Source of the DNA: CALDTK01 sp965215115
Lineage (GTDB): Bacteria; Bacteroidota; Bacteroidia; Chitinophagales; Saprospiraceae
Direction of reading: 5' to 3'
Assembly: GCA_965215115.1 (NCBI GenBank)
Contig: OZ244050.1
Location: forward strand, 2,666,001-2,730,000
Length of the DNA stretch: 64,000 bases
Positions 46,043 through 54,743 of this stretch are shown piece after piece. Within the stretch, counting starts at the first letter, position 1, and each line of letters begins with the position of its first letter. Under the pieces are notes generated by a model. The model saw only the letters and a program-made list of their open reading frames with translations. It had not been told where the DNA came from and did not search any database. The translations under genes were made by a program, and so were the position numbers.

Positions 46043-46446
46043 GCCGCCCCGGGTGACTCGACGTAGAGGGGGGTGTAGTCGCGGAAGCTGTGAAAGCGGA
46101 ACACGAGTCGGCGCTCGCCGTCGGGCCCGTCGGTGGCGATGCGCTCGGTGGTGCTCGCGAGTACGCGCGTGCCCTCCCCCTGGAGCCTCGCCACGAGCGC
46201 CACGACGAGCGTCATCTCGCCCATGAGGTGGACGATAAGGCTGGCGGCGGTATAGCGGCTGAGGATCTCGGCCGTGAGTTCATCGGCGAGGGCGTCGACC
46301 TGTGACGTAGTGGCCGACGGGGCGACGTTGGGGAAGGGCATGTCCTCGATGGTCAAGTCGTCGGCGAGGGCGACGGCGGCGTCGGTTTGCTCGGGGGGCC
46401 ACTTGGTGGAGGGGTGGTGAGTGAGGTTGAGGAGGGTGGTGGCCAT
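46039..46446 (-). CDS. Small protein of type III CRISPR locus, possible CARF-like ring nuclease
   Basis: The 135-residue product begins TTLLNLTHHPSTKWPPEQ, then DLTIEDMPFPNVAP, a helix DALADELTAEILSRY, SLIVHLMGEMTLVVALVARL and GTRVLASTTERI. This alternation of hydrophobic strands and helices suits a small Rossmann-like/CARF fold, and small proteins of this size beside type III effectors include the Csx15/Csx16/Csx20 group, some of which degrade cyclic oligoadenylate. I cannot name the family firmly. It lies 15 bases after the CARF-RelE gene and overlaps the helicase start by four bases. Confidence 0.6.
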   Translation of the reverse strand: MATTLLNLTHHPSTKWPPEQTDAAVALADDLTIEDMPFPNVAPSATTSQVDALADELTAEILSRYTAASLIVHLMGEMTLVVALVARLQGEGTRVLASTTERIATDGPDGERRLVFRFHSFRDYTPLYVESPGAA

Positions 46447-46461
46447 AAGGCGAAGTAAAAG

Positions 46462-47574
46462 CTAGGGATTGTCGTTGACGTAATCGTGCCCGCCAGTATG
46501 CCGGAGGCGCAACGTGCCCGATTGGGGTTCACAACTGACGCGGTCTCCGCTATTGAGGCGGAAATGACCATATCGACTGTGCTTACCGCTAAATTGATCG
46601 TAAAGTAGACCCCCGCCACGATTGCCTTTCAGTGCTCCCGTATCGCCATTGGCAGCTTCGAGGAGTTGGTTTACGCGTGCGAGCGTCTGCTGTAAGTCGA
46701 CTCGCTGTCGGGTGCTGAGCTTGCGAAAGTCCTTTTTAAAAGAGTCTTCGTACGTGATGCGCGGCAGGGCGACTAGTGCATCGGCTAGCCAGGTTTCGCG
46801 AAAGCGGTTCCAGATTAATTCGCCCCAGACACTAAGGCCGTACCGGTCGTCTCCCGCTTCCTCGAGGAGCGCTGGCGAGAGCGACGCGACTTCGGCGGCG
46901 GGCAAGAAGTCGTCGACCGACATGCGCAATAGGGCATCTACGGATTGCCTTAATCCCGATTCATCGAGACGGATCGGTAGTTTCGGGATGCGCAAAAGCT
47001 CTGGACTGCTCTCAAAAACGTAGACGACCTCGTCGGCGTAAAAGTTTCCAATCGCGGTCATGAATCCGAGCAAGGACTTGAATCCCCCGGTGAGGTTGAA
47101 GATAACGTGGTGGCTTTCGCCAAAACCTTCGATATCATCGTCGAGGAATCGGAGGAGTTCCTTGATCCCGTCGCGGAATCCCGTCGCGGAGGCTGTGGAC
47201 AGTCCGGCAATCGATATGACCTGAGCATTCGAGCCGCGCGCACGCAGGTAGTCGGCCACGAGGTTGGCCGTGGCGCTACCGAGGTGAGTGTCGCTGGCGA
47301 TGAGGTAATGGAGGGTGTTCGGATCGAACACGCCGTCGAGGCGGTGGAGAGTATTGAGCTCGGCGCTGAGCCGGCTGGCGGTGGACTCGTCGGCGCCCAT
47401 GATGCGCTCTCGCGCCTCTGCTAGGAGAGCGAGGAGATTGGCGCGATCGTCTTCCGCGAAATCCTCGGCCGTTCGAGCGTTGGCGTTTGGGTTGATGCGC
47501 GAGCGCAAGGGGGATGCCCCAGCGACGTTGGTGAGGATGGACGTACCGCAGGTGGAGAGGATGAGTTGGGGCAT
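46462..47574 (-). CDS. CARF-RelE effector (Cami1-like; APE2256-type CARF)
   Basis: The 370-residue product has an N-terminal CARF sensor (about 1-190: MPQLILSTCGTSILTNVAG, IASDTHLGSATANLVADYL, HHVIFNLTGGFKSLLGFMTAIG) and a linker domain. The C-terminal RelE/ParE-like toxin domain (about 275-370) reads TYEDSFKKDFRKLSTRQRVD, ...LLYDQFSGKHSRYGHFRL, ending LRHTGGHDYV. CARF-RelE proteins such as Cami1 are ribosome-dependent mRNA interferases switched on by cyclic oligoadenylate. The gene is four bases after the HEPN effector gene in the same operon. An exact element copy (47112-47126) is in frame (FGES) within the CARF domain. Confidence 0.82.
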   Translation of the reverse strand: MPQLILSTCGTSILTNVAGASPLRSRINPNANARTAEDFAEDDRANLLALLAEARERIMGADESTASRLSAELNTLHRLDGVFDPNTLHYLIASDTHLGSATANLVADYLRARGSNAQVISIAGLSTASATGFRDGIKELLRFLDDDIEGFGESHHVIFNLTGGFKSLLGFMTAIGNFYADEVVYVFESSPELLRIPKLPIRLDESGLRQSVDALLRMSVDDFLPAAEVASLSPALLEEAGDDRYGLSVWGELIWNRFRETWLADALVALPRITYEDSFKKDFRKLSTRQRVDLQQTLARVNQLLEAANGDTGALKGNRGGGLLYDQFSGKHSRYGHFRLNSGDRVSCEPQSGTLRLRHTGGHDYVNDNP

Positions 47575-47578
47575 GGGC

Positions 47579-48922
47579 TCAGGCTAATTTATCACTATCT
47601 ATCAAGTTAATATGTATCAAGACAGCTTCTACACGCTCCAACGCTAGTCGAACACCTTTCGCCACCTCCAAAGCCGGCCTTGCATTGTTGCTTACTAGGC
47701 CATGGTAGTATCCCGAGTGCATGAGGTCATCTCGAAATGGCGTGAGCGAGGCAAAAGTTTTGTAGAGGATGCTTAGAGTGTGACTTTGCATCAACAATTC
47801 AAAATCTTTGATTCGAAAAGTAGGCGCGTCCCATCGATCTCTAGGTACATTGTGACCGGTAACATTGAACGCCTTTTCAACAAGTATCCGGTCGAGCGGC
47901 TCGCCGTACTTTAATCCCTCCTGCTTACACACGTACGTCACCATCCCTTCCCTAAGCAGCGAGCAGGCCTGCTGGATGAGGCCGTCGTCGAAGGCGAGCC
48001 GCGCGGCGCGCAACCAGTTGAGGTCGTCGGGGCGGGCGAGGCCGGCGGTCTTGGCGGCGATGCGGTCGACGAGGACGCCGAGCGGGCCGCGCTCCAGGTC
48101 GCTCCCACTGCCGAATTGAGCCGCGTGCTCGGCAATCGCGGTGGCGACCTCGGCAAGCTGGAGCTCGTGCCCTCGGTTGGTCCGCAGTTGCGCCTCGAAG
48201 TCGCAGGTGGCCCTGAAGAGTTTGCTTACGGATTTCGCGCCGGCATGCTGACCCTGCGTGAGCTTCAGGAGTTCGGCACTGTCGCGGGTCGCGAGCTTAC
48301 TCAGGGGCGCGGCGAATCCGTACTCGACGTAGCCGTAGGCGGCCGTGGTCCACTCCTGTAGTTCGAGTAAGTAGGCGAGGTCGTAGACGGGCGTGCGTCC
48401 GCCGTGCTCGCCGCGGTCCTCGAAGGCCCCGTAATAAATCGCCCGGACGTGTGCCCCCTTGGCGACCCGCAGGAAGTTGCCGAGCACGAGCGCGAGCATC
48501 GGCAGCGAGCGGAAGCCGTGAGTAACATCGAGGAAGACCGCATCGCCGGTGCCCACCTCCTGCGCCATGCGGTCAAACGTTTCAATGACGGAGTCGCGGT
48601 CGTGGCCGGTGGGTACGGCGACAGTCTTTGTCACGGCAGCATTGTTGGCCTTGAGAAGTTCAGCCCTAAGCCCATCGTGTTCGGCCGGGGCATCGTGCGG
48701 CTTGGTGGCCGCGAGGTAGTTGCGTTTGCGAGCAGCGTCACTGAGGAGCAGTACGTGCCGGTCTGTGGGGCCAAAGCCCTCGTGCTGCTCGAGATACTGC
48801 TGAACGGCCACCTGAATCAGCGGCGTAGCGTAGGTCTCCGCGGCGTGTTCTCCAGGGAAGAAGTAGTCGGTGTTGCGGTAGGCGCCGGTGCCGAGGAAGG
48901 AGAGGGAGATTTTGCGGGGCAT
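47579..48922 (-). CDS. CARF-HEPN RNase of the TM1812/Csx2 (Csx1-like) family
   Basis: The 447-residue product starts MPRKISLSFLGTGAYRNTDYF, shows HVLLLSDAARKRNYL, and VFLDVTHGFRSLPMLALVLG, hallmarks of the TM1812/TIGR02221 CARF family. The C-terminal half is helical and carries the HEPN motif FRDDLMHSG (R-x4-H) near residue 400. It should be a cyclic-oligoadenylate-activated ribonuclease. I chose the ATG at 48922, seven bases after the cmr6 stop; an in-frame TTG at 48949 is possible. No dispersed element lies in it. Confidence 0.88.
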   Translation of the reverse strand: MPRKISLSFLGTGAYRNTDYFFPGEHAAETYATPLIQVAVQQYLEQHEGFGPTDRHVLLLSDAARKRNYLAATKPHDAPAEHDGLRAELLKANNAAVTKTVAVPTGHDRDSVIETFDRMAQEVGTGDAVFLDVTHGFRSLPMLALVLGNFLRVAKGAHVRAIYYGAFEDRGEHGGRTPVYDLAYLLELQEWTTAAYGYVEYGFAAPLSKLATRDSAELLKLTQGQHAGAKSVSKLFRATCDFEAQLRTNRGHELQLAEVATAIAEHAAQFGSGSDLERGPLGVLVDRIAAKTAGLARPDDLNWLRAARLAFDDGLIQQACSLLREGMVTYVCKQEGLKYGEPLDRILVEKAFNVTGHNVPRDRWDAPTFRIKDFELLMQSHTLSILYKTFASLTPFRDDLMHSGYYHGLVSNNARPALEVAKGVRLALERVEAVLIHINLIDSDKLA

Positions 48923-48929
48923 GGGGGGG

Positions 48930-50327
48930 TTACTCGGGGATTCGGACAAACTGCACCGACTGAATCTGCTTGCCTTTTTTGGTATTTTGGACGCGGATGG
49001 CTACGGTGACCGTCTGTCCGATTGGTATTCCGGCAGGATATTTAAACGAAAATTCAGTCTGGCCTTGCAAATTGGTGATTAACGGCTTCACACTTACTAC
49101 CCCCGCAGAGAATTTAACGACATCCGCAAAAATTTCTCTGCCGTCTTGAAGGTTAGCCGCGTCGATGGTCATTGAGACGCGTCTCTGGGCAAGCTTCTCC
49201 TGGCGTATGCGCTCTTCTTCGGTAAGCCGTTCTCGTTCACGTTGCGCTGCCTCTTCTGCTGCTCTCTCCTGAGCCTTCGTCTCGGCTATTTGCCGGGCTT
49301 CCTCGCGAGCTTTCGCCCTCGGATCATCCGTGCGGAAGGATTCGCCGGTGATCTTGAACCGACCATACCCCACCGTCGTCTTGCCACCAATCCCATCTTC
49401 AGTGAGGGCGAGCTTGAGGGCATGCGCGGCCCGCGCAAAACCGTCAACCTCCTCGCCCACTGCAATGTCTTTAGCATCGGCGACGAGGCCGCGCGATGGG
49501 TCGAGCGCCAGGACGACTTCGAATTCGCCGTCCTCGACAGCGAGGAATTGCACCGGGATCGGATTGTAAATGTCGGCCGGCGGCAGCGCGTCCTTGTAGT
49601 AGGGGGCGTAGTGCGGGGTGAGGATGTCCACCACCACCTTCGGCGCCCGCGTCGGGAGCGCGTCGAAGAAAATGAGTGCGCCGCGGCGATCGCCGGGGTC
49701 TCTTGAGCCTTGCTCCCGTGCGACCCTCAGGTAGTGGCATACAGCATCGTAAGTTTCCGGTTTCCCATTCTGCTTGCGCACGACGTTACCGTTTGCGTCA
49801 AGCTTTTCTAAACGAGTTAGTCCTGTGCAGCCGAATAGGTCGCAAAAGGTTTGGTCGGCCAGCGCGGCGACTTCGCTTCCGTCGTGGTACTCGTCGATAT
49901 ATGTACGTCGCGTAATTCCTTTCAGGCTCGACCCCGGCAAAAAAGGGCACCCGAAGACAGGGTGCAACGTAAATCCATTCCCGTAGACGCTGGCCTCCCC
50001 CATCCCGATCACAAAACGGGCGTTCTCCGGTTGCTCGACGGTGAGATGAATGTAGGTGGCATAGGCTGAAGCGAGAGCCTTTTGGCGCGCGGTAAACTCG
50101 GAGAAGGGAACGCGATCGAATTTCTGATCCGAAAACCCAGAACCTTCCGCAGCGCCTTTGCCTCGGAAAGGATTGAAAACGTATTTGTTGTTTGAGTCAC
50201 GGCCATACCGGACGTGCTTCGCCATGCGTAGGCCGAGATTGAGCGCTCCAACTTTAGTCTGCGCTTCAAATCCGGCATCAACGTCAGGGGTGACGAGCGA
50301 CTTGAACTCTTCAATCTTATTCGCCAT
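48930..50327 (-). CDS. cmr6: Cmr6 with a C-terminal coiled-coil and beta-domain extension
   Basis: The 465-residue product from ATG 50327 contains the Cmr6 RAMP domain (about 1-330: NLGLRMAKHVRYG, FTLHPVFGCPFLPGSSLKGITRRTYI, GALIFFDALPTRAPKVVVDILTPHY, and the glycine-rich GGKTTVGYGRFKI). It is followed by a Glu/Arg/Ala-rich helix (about 345-395: REEARQIAETKAQERAAEE) and an 80-residue beta-rich domain (SMTIDAANLQDGREIFADVV, GQTVTVAIRVQNTKKGKQI). Usual Cmr6 ends near the glycine-rich loop, so the last 130 residues are an extension, perhaps OB-fold-like. The start overlaps cmr5 by 11 bases. Confidence 0.92.
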   Translation of the reverse strand: MANKIEEFKSLVTPDVDAGFEAQTKVGALNLGLRMAKHVRYGRDSNNKYVFNPFRGKGAAEGSGFSDQKFDRVPFSEFTARQKALASAYATYIHLTVEQPENARFVIGMGEASVYGNGFTLHPVFGCPFLPGSSLKGITRRTYIDEYHDGSEVAALADQTFCDLFGCTGLTRLEKLDANGNVVRKQNGKPETYDAVCHYLRVAREQGSRDPGDRRGALIFFDALPTRAPKVVVDILTPHYAPYYKDALPPADIYNPIPVQFLAVEDGEFEVVLALDPSRGLVADAKDIAVGEEVDGFARAAHALKLALTEDGIGGKTTVGYGRFKITGESFRTDDPRAKAREEARQIAETKAQERAAEEAAQRERERLTEEERIRQEKLAQRRVSMTIDAANLQDGREIFADVVKFSAGVVSVKPLITNLQGQTEFSFKYPAGIPIGQTVTVAIRVQNTKKGKQIQSVQFVRIPE

Positions 50328-50727
50328 CGTCGTCGTTTTTATCCGCTGCACGACGGGCCGCCGCAAAGCGCTTCACCCAGCCCAGGTAGCGCTGCGTCTC
50401 CGCGGTGATTTGCCGGTATTGCTGGCTGCTTAGCGCGGTGAGGTCGCCTGGGCTCCTTACGGCTTTCGTGAGTTGTGACAGGGGGCAACCGGGATCGCGT
50501 AGCCAGGACAGCACCTCAGCTTCGAGGTTGCCGAACTGATCTTTCTTTTTCTCCTGCGCAAAAAGCAAGGCTGGAACGAGACCATTGATTTTGATGAGCA
50601 TCGGGAGCTTCTTGCAGCTGTTGGCGTACTCCTTCTTTTTGTCGGCAGCGCTGTAGCCGCTTTCGACGGCTTTGAAAGCGTGGGCGGCGCGCCCGCTCTC
50701 GACTGAGTGCATCGTGGACTCCGGCAT
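50317..50727 (-). CDS. cmr5: Cmr5 small subunit
   Basis: The 136-residue helical product matches Cmr5 in size, position and sequence style (RAAHAFKAVESGYSAADKKKEYANSCKKLPMLIKINGLVPALLFA), with an acidic C-terminus. Cmr5 packs along the backbone of the effector complex. It starts three bases after cmr4 ends and overlaps cmr6 by 11 bases. Confidence 0.92.
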   Translation of the reverse strand: MPESTMHSVESGRAAHAFKAVESGYSAADKKKEYANSCKKLPMLIKINGLVPALLFAQEKKKDQFGNLEAEVLSWLRDPGCPLSQLTKAVRSPGDLTALSSQQYRQITAETQRYLGWVKRFAAARRAADKNDDDGE

Positions 50728-50730
50728 GGC

Positions 50731-51651
50731 TTAGGCGTCTTGGGTTTTGGCGAAAGCCGCGAAAAGGTGCCCCTTGCCAAGCGTAGCGTTGCCGCCGAGC
50801 TGGAAGCGTGACCCTTTGCCCGCAAGCGTATCGGTGATGTAGCTCATGACATCCGGGGCCTTTAATCGATCAGAACTGTCGTCCTTGGCCTTAAACTCGC
50901 CACTCGCGAGCACCACGGAATAGAGGATCGACTCACTCGGCAGATACTCCTCCGTCCAGAGGGCGCCGCGCTCGACGGTGCCGGTGGCCTGCGAGATGCG
51001 TACGCGCGTGATGACCTCGGTGGCGTTCTCGGCGAAGTAGGCGAAGTCCTCGTCGGTGAGGACGCAGAGGTTATTCTTCAATTTTTGGTAAAGTGCACCC
51101 TTGTCTTCCGGAAAGACGGTATCGGCAATGAGGGTAGCGATCTTCGTGATGCTATCCTCCGGCTGCTTGGTGAAGGCGTACTCTTCGAAGATGAGCTTCG
51201 TCGTGCCACCGACGGTGATGTCGCTGTCGCTCCCCGACACCGCCGCATGACTCGGTTTGACCTTAATGCTCGGCAGTTCCTGCCCGAGGTCCTGCGCGAA
51301 GCGACTGAGTACGCCCGGGCACGTGATCCACGTCCACACGCCGGCTGCCGAGCGCACGGGCATGCACAGCAGGCGGGCGTCGGTGAAGGCGATGCAGCCG
51401 GCGTGGGTGTTGGCGTCGACGCTGTCGGGCGCTGGGCCAAAGGTTTGCGCCACCTTCGCATCCTTTTCGCCGGTCCCGAGGCGGCAGAAGTGCTCACGAA
51501 TAGCGCCCTTCAAACTCGAGGCCTCCACCTTCGGGTGTCTTGTGTGCCGCTCGCGCTGGATGGGCAAGTCCACAATCCCGAGCTCGGAGCCTGAGCCGGC
51601 GTGCAGGGGCGTCTCGCAGTAGAGGTAGAGGAGTCTTCGCTCTTGGTACAT
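50731..51651 (-). CDS. cmr4: Cmr4 backbone subunit and target-RNA nuclease
   Basis: The 306-residue RAMP protein reads LLYLYCETPLHAGSGSELGIVDLPIQRERHTRHPKVEASSLKGAIREHF at its start. The Asp in GIVDLPIQRE corresponds to the catalytic Asp that lets each Cmr4 cut the bound RNA at six-base intervals. The end has the glycine-rich FQLGGNATLGKGHLFAAF. The last residues (AFAKTQDA) are encoded by an exact element copy (50744-50758), so the element shapes the C-terminus. It is six bases after cmr3. Confidence 0.95.
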   Translation of the reverse strand: MYQERRLLYLYCETPLHAGSGSELGIVDLPIQRERHTRHPKVEASSLKGAIREHFCRLGTGEKDAKVAQTFGPAPDSVDANTHAGCIAFTDARLLCMPVRSAAGVWTWITCPGVLSRFAQDLGQELPSIKVKPSHAAVSGSDSDITVGGTTKLIFEEYAFTKQPEDSITKIATLIADTVFPEDKGALYQKLKNNLCVLTDEDFAYFAENATEVITRVRISQATGTVERGALWTEEYLPSESILYSVVLASGEFKAKDDSSDRLKAPDVMSYITDTLAGKGSRFQLGGNATLGKGHLFAAFAKTQDA

Positions 51652-51657
51652 ATTTTT

Positions 51658-52821
51658 TTACTTGCTTTGGTAAGTGGCGGGGCCAACCCCGAGGTAAGCG
51701 ATCCCGAAGCCCTGAGCTTCGTAGCGGACGTGATCGCCGTCGGCGCGACCGCTGTGGGGGAAGCCCGATTTGAGCGGCTCACCATGGACGGCTTCCGCGT
51801 CGAGTTCGCCGGCAGTGACTTCGAAGTGGTAGACTGAGCCGGCGGGCACGGCTTTGCGCATGGGCTTCGGCCGGCGCGCGACGATGTCCCAACCGCCGAG
51901 CGGCTCGTAGCGCCCGATACTGGCGGCGAGGAGACGGACGCTTGCGCCTGCGAGTTCTCCATCAAATTTGCGCTCGCCGGTGGCCGTGAGGAAGTCTGGC
52001 AGCCAACCATTCTTAAACACCGCAGGCGTCGCGAGGTAGAGCGTGACGTAGCTCCCTTTGCCGAGCGTTTTGCCGGAAGGCGCCCCTGCCTGCGGCCAGC
52101 GTAGATTTCTCGCCTCTAAGACCTCCACTGCGCGCGCCTCGGCGCCAAGCCGCAGGATTTGTCCGCTTTCGCCAAAACCTTCCGTGCGGACGGCCAAGGT
52201 CACGCCGGGGCAGAGGCGCTGCATGGCCATGGTGTACAGGAGCCCGTCCTTAGTGGTGCCCGAGCTGTAGTCGAGCCCAATGCCGAGCTTGGGCTCCGGC
52301 TCGTAGAGTTGCTTCGGCTCGAGGAGCTGATCCGCTGGCACCTCCGACCCATCGAGATATCGAGCGAGGCCAGTGGCACTGATGTACCCGCCGACGCTCT
52401 CGACGACTGGCTTTGGCGCGCTCGGCTGGAGCAGCATGGGCGTAGGAGCGCTCGTGAGACCGATCTCGTCGCAGACCCCGAGGCGTTGTGCGCTGAGCGC
52501 GGCGCGGGCGGTAGCATCCTTCTTTTTTTCCCGCACGAGATCGCGAGGCGCCGGGAAGTAGAGTTCGGTGTTGGTGTCCTGGGTGTTCGCGAAAGCGTAG
52601 CCCGTGAGGCGAGCACCCGCGTGAGCGGGGTCTTGCGGCGTACCGATACTATCGCTGGGTAGGTCGGCTTTCGCCAAAACCGCCGAGCGCAGTGCCCCGA
52701 AGACGACGGAGGGCGGTGGCGGAAACAGGCCAGCCGCGGCTGAGTCGTCTTCGAGACTGAGGGGCCGCCCATCCTTGACGAAGAGCTTGTCGAAAGGGCG
52801 AAGGAGGTAGGCGTGACTCAT
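51658..52821 (-). CDS. cmr3: Cmr3 RAMP subunit
   Basis: The 387-residue product opens YLLRPFDKLFVKDGRPLSL and FPPPPSVVFGALRSAV, the Cmr3 signature, and later has PSGKTLGKGSYVTLYLATPAVF and GGWDIVARRPKPMRKAVPAGSVYHF. Cmr3 binds the crRNA 5' tag and caps the complex beside Cas10. It overlaps cas10 by four bases. Three dispersed elements lie in frame (52067-52081, 52165-52178, 52666-52680), the highest density in any one gene here. Confidence 0.95.
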   Translation of the reverse strand: MSHAYLLRPFDKLFVKDGRPLSLEDDSAAAGLFPPPPSVVFGALRSAVLAKADLPSDSIGTPQDPAHAGARLTGYAFANTQDTNTELYFPAPRDLVREKKKDATARAALSAQRLGVCDEIGLTSAPTPMLLQPSAPKPVVESVGGYISATGLARYLDGSEVPADQLLEPKQLYEPEPKLGIGLDYSSGTTKDGLLYTMAMQRLCPGVTLAVRTEGFGESGQILRLGAEARAVEVLEARNLRWPQAGAPSGKTLGKGSYVTLYLATPAVFKNGWLPDFLTATGERKFDGELAGASVRLLAASIGRYEPLGGWDIVARRPKPMRKAVPAGSVYHFEVTAGELDAEAVHGEPLKSGFPHSGRADGDHVRYEAQGFGIAYLGVGPATYQSK

Positions 52822-54743
52822 GCGGCGGTTGCTTCAAGACGCGTATCGTCGGTGATCGCAAGCGTTATCAATGGCAGATCATTGACGTGGCGTTTGAGAA
52901 AGTCCACCAGCTGAAGGGCATGAACGAGATTGCGTGCGGCGCGCTTGCCGGAGGCGTGCTCGATGAGGTAACGGAGCCCCTGCTTAGTAGATCGACCCAT
53001 ATCACCTGAATTGCCGCGCCCAAAGTCCCCGGAGCGATCGAGCAGGCGCATCAGCTCGGCCTCCAGCATCTCCAGGTGCTCGTGAGAGATTTGCCCTTTT
53101 CCAAATAGCGCGCTTACCGTCCTCGCGCTCTCGGTAAGCCAGGTGCGGGAATTATATTGTTGTAATCCGGCTACAAGATTCTGAAGCGCGTGAAGACTCC
53201 CGTAGCCGGACGTGCCATCGGTCCTCGGTTCTACCCTGCCCCAGGGCAGCACCACCTCCTGTTGCTCGCCGGAGCGCTTGACGACCCGAATACACAGCGC
53301 GTCACGTTGGATGGCAGCTCCCTTTGCGTCGATACCGCGAACGGTGTTCTTAGCCGTTTTCTCGGCCTCGTGAGCCAGTTGCACAGTATCGCCCAATGGC
53401 CGCTTATAGTGTGCGATCACAAGACCAGCCGAGAAGGTAAACTCTTCTGTAACGCTAAAACGGCTGTCATTCTGGATGGCTTCACTGACCTCTCGCTTAA
53501 ACGCTTGTCTGAGCCGCTGGAGAACATCAAAGGCAGCATCTAGGGTGAGTAGCCCTAGGTAGTCATCCCCGCCGGCGTAGACGGTGAGGCCGTTGGCTTC
53601 GTTGTCGACGATTTGGCGTGCGGTCTCTGCGAAAACAGCTAATCGCTCACCTATGAAAGTGTGGAAGTCACGGAGCGTCTCACCCTTTGGTGTGTCAAGT
53701 TTACTACCGCTGAGCCACTGGCCGACGTTATCGCCGTCGAAGGAGAGGACGGCGTAGTACGGGCTCTGGCGTAGCCCGTGACGCTTAATAGCTTGATGCA
53801 GTTTGAGGTGCTCGGCACGCATATTATCGAGCCGAAAGCCCTTGTCGAAAAGGCCCTGCTTCTCGAAGTATTCGTCGGTAAGATTTTCCGCGAAAGCTAA
53901 TTGCCCGTCACCTCCTGATTGGCCAGGATTGACGACGGTTAAAAAATCGGACACGGAATAGTCTTTTTGATCTTTCAGTTCAGCGTCCAGGCCCAGCAAG
54001 GCCACATCGGCCGTAGAAAAGTATTCTTTTCCTAGGTCGAATTGACGAAGACGCTTGACGGCGCTCACGGCGCTAAGGCCCTCGTTAGGGCCGACGAGGG
54101 GCCCTTGGTCTACGAGTCGACGTGGCAAGTCAACGTCGGTGGTAGCGGGAAATTCCTTTGTTTTAGCTCCTTTCTTGTAACCAAATACCAGCGCGTCCCG
54201 CTCTCCAGTGAGGGCGTCTTTGCGCGACGATTCGTCGGCGCCGAAACTCGCGCCGATTTGCTCAAAGACACGCACATTCTTGACGGCGCCGAGACGAGAT
54301 TCGATCGTACGGTAAGCGCGATCATAGTCGTTGTCGCCGTCGTAAGGCTCGACGGCCCAGTAGCATTCCAGGAGCTGATTGGTTTGCTCGTGAAAGCGCT
54401 TCGACCAATCGTCGCCGCCGCCGCGCTTCGGTAGTTTCGCGAGTACCGCGGCCGCGATAGAGTCCCACGCGCGTTGTACTGTGCGCTCGATCTCTGCTGC
54501 TATGGCGATGGCTTCCTCGTCCGACTTGCCCGATATGGTGCCGAGCATACGGTTAGGCAGCCCCTGCGCCGACGTGTCGCCAGGGACGATGACGGTGCCG
54601 CCGGCAGCTTTGAAGGCGTCGCACATAGCCTCCGTTAACTCGCTGAGTAGCCTGGAGCCCGAGCGTAAATCCCTCAGCTTGCGCGCCTGGGAGATGAAGG
54701 ACTGGACGGGGCCGATGGAGAGGAGGATGAGGTGGTGGGTCAT
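52818..54743 (-). CDS. cas10: Cas10/Cmr2 without an N-terminal HD domain, cyclase motif intact
   Basis: The 641-residue product begins directly with LILLSIGPVQSFISQARKLRDL, the segment that in full-size Cmr2 follows the HD nuclease; no HD motif is present and the start overlaps cmr1, so nothing is missing at the gene start. The first Palm half has YAVLSFDGDNVGQWL, and the cyclase motif is in TVYAGGDDYLGLLTL (GGDD, near residue 395). The C-terminal helical domain ends at residue 641. It should make cyclic oligoadenylates on target-RNA binding but not cut DNA through HD. Unlike its neighbours it carries no dispersed element. Two CARF effectors in the operon match this role. Confidence 0.95.
   Translation of the reverse strand: MTHHLILLSIGPVQSFISQARKLRDLRSGSRLLSELTEAMCDAFKAAGGTVIVPGDTSAQGLPNRMLGTISGKSDEEAIAIAAEIERTVQRAWDSIAAAVLAKLPKRGGGDDWSKRFHEQTNQLLECYWAVEPYDGDNDYDRAYRTIESRLGAVKNVRVFEQIGASFGADESSRKDALTGERDALVFGYKKGAKTKEFPATTDVDLPRRLVDQGPLVGPNEGLSAVSAVKRLRQFDLGKEYFSTADVALLGLDAELKDQKDYSVSDFLTVVNPGQSGGDGQLAFAENLTDEYFEKQGLFDKGFRLDNMRAEHLKLHQAIKRHGLRQSPYYAVLSFDGDNVGQWLSGSKLDTPKGETLRDFHTFIGERLAVFAETARQIVDNEANGLTVYAGGDDYLGLLTLDAAFDVLQRLRQAFKREVSEAIQNDSRFSVTEEFTFSAGLVIAHYKRPLGDTVQLAHEAEKTAKNTVRGIDAKGAAIQRDALCIRVVKRSGEQQEVVLPWGRVEPRTDGTSGYGSLHALQNLVAGLQQYNSRTWLTESARTVSALFGKGQISHEHLEMLEAELMRLLDRSGDFGRGNSGDMGRSTKQGLRYLIEHASGKRAARNLVHALQLVDFLKRHVNDLPLITLAITDDTRLEATAA

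Noticed and set aside
46790..46812. GTTTCGCGAAAGC in the CARF-RelE gene, and TGTTCGCGAAAGC at 52587-52599, as element copies
   Set aside because: The GTTTT head is incomplete; I kept only copies with an intact head.
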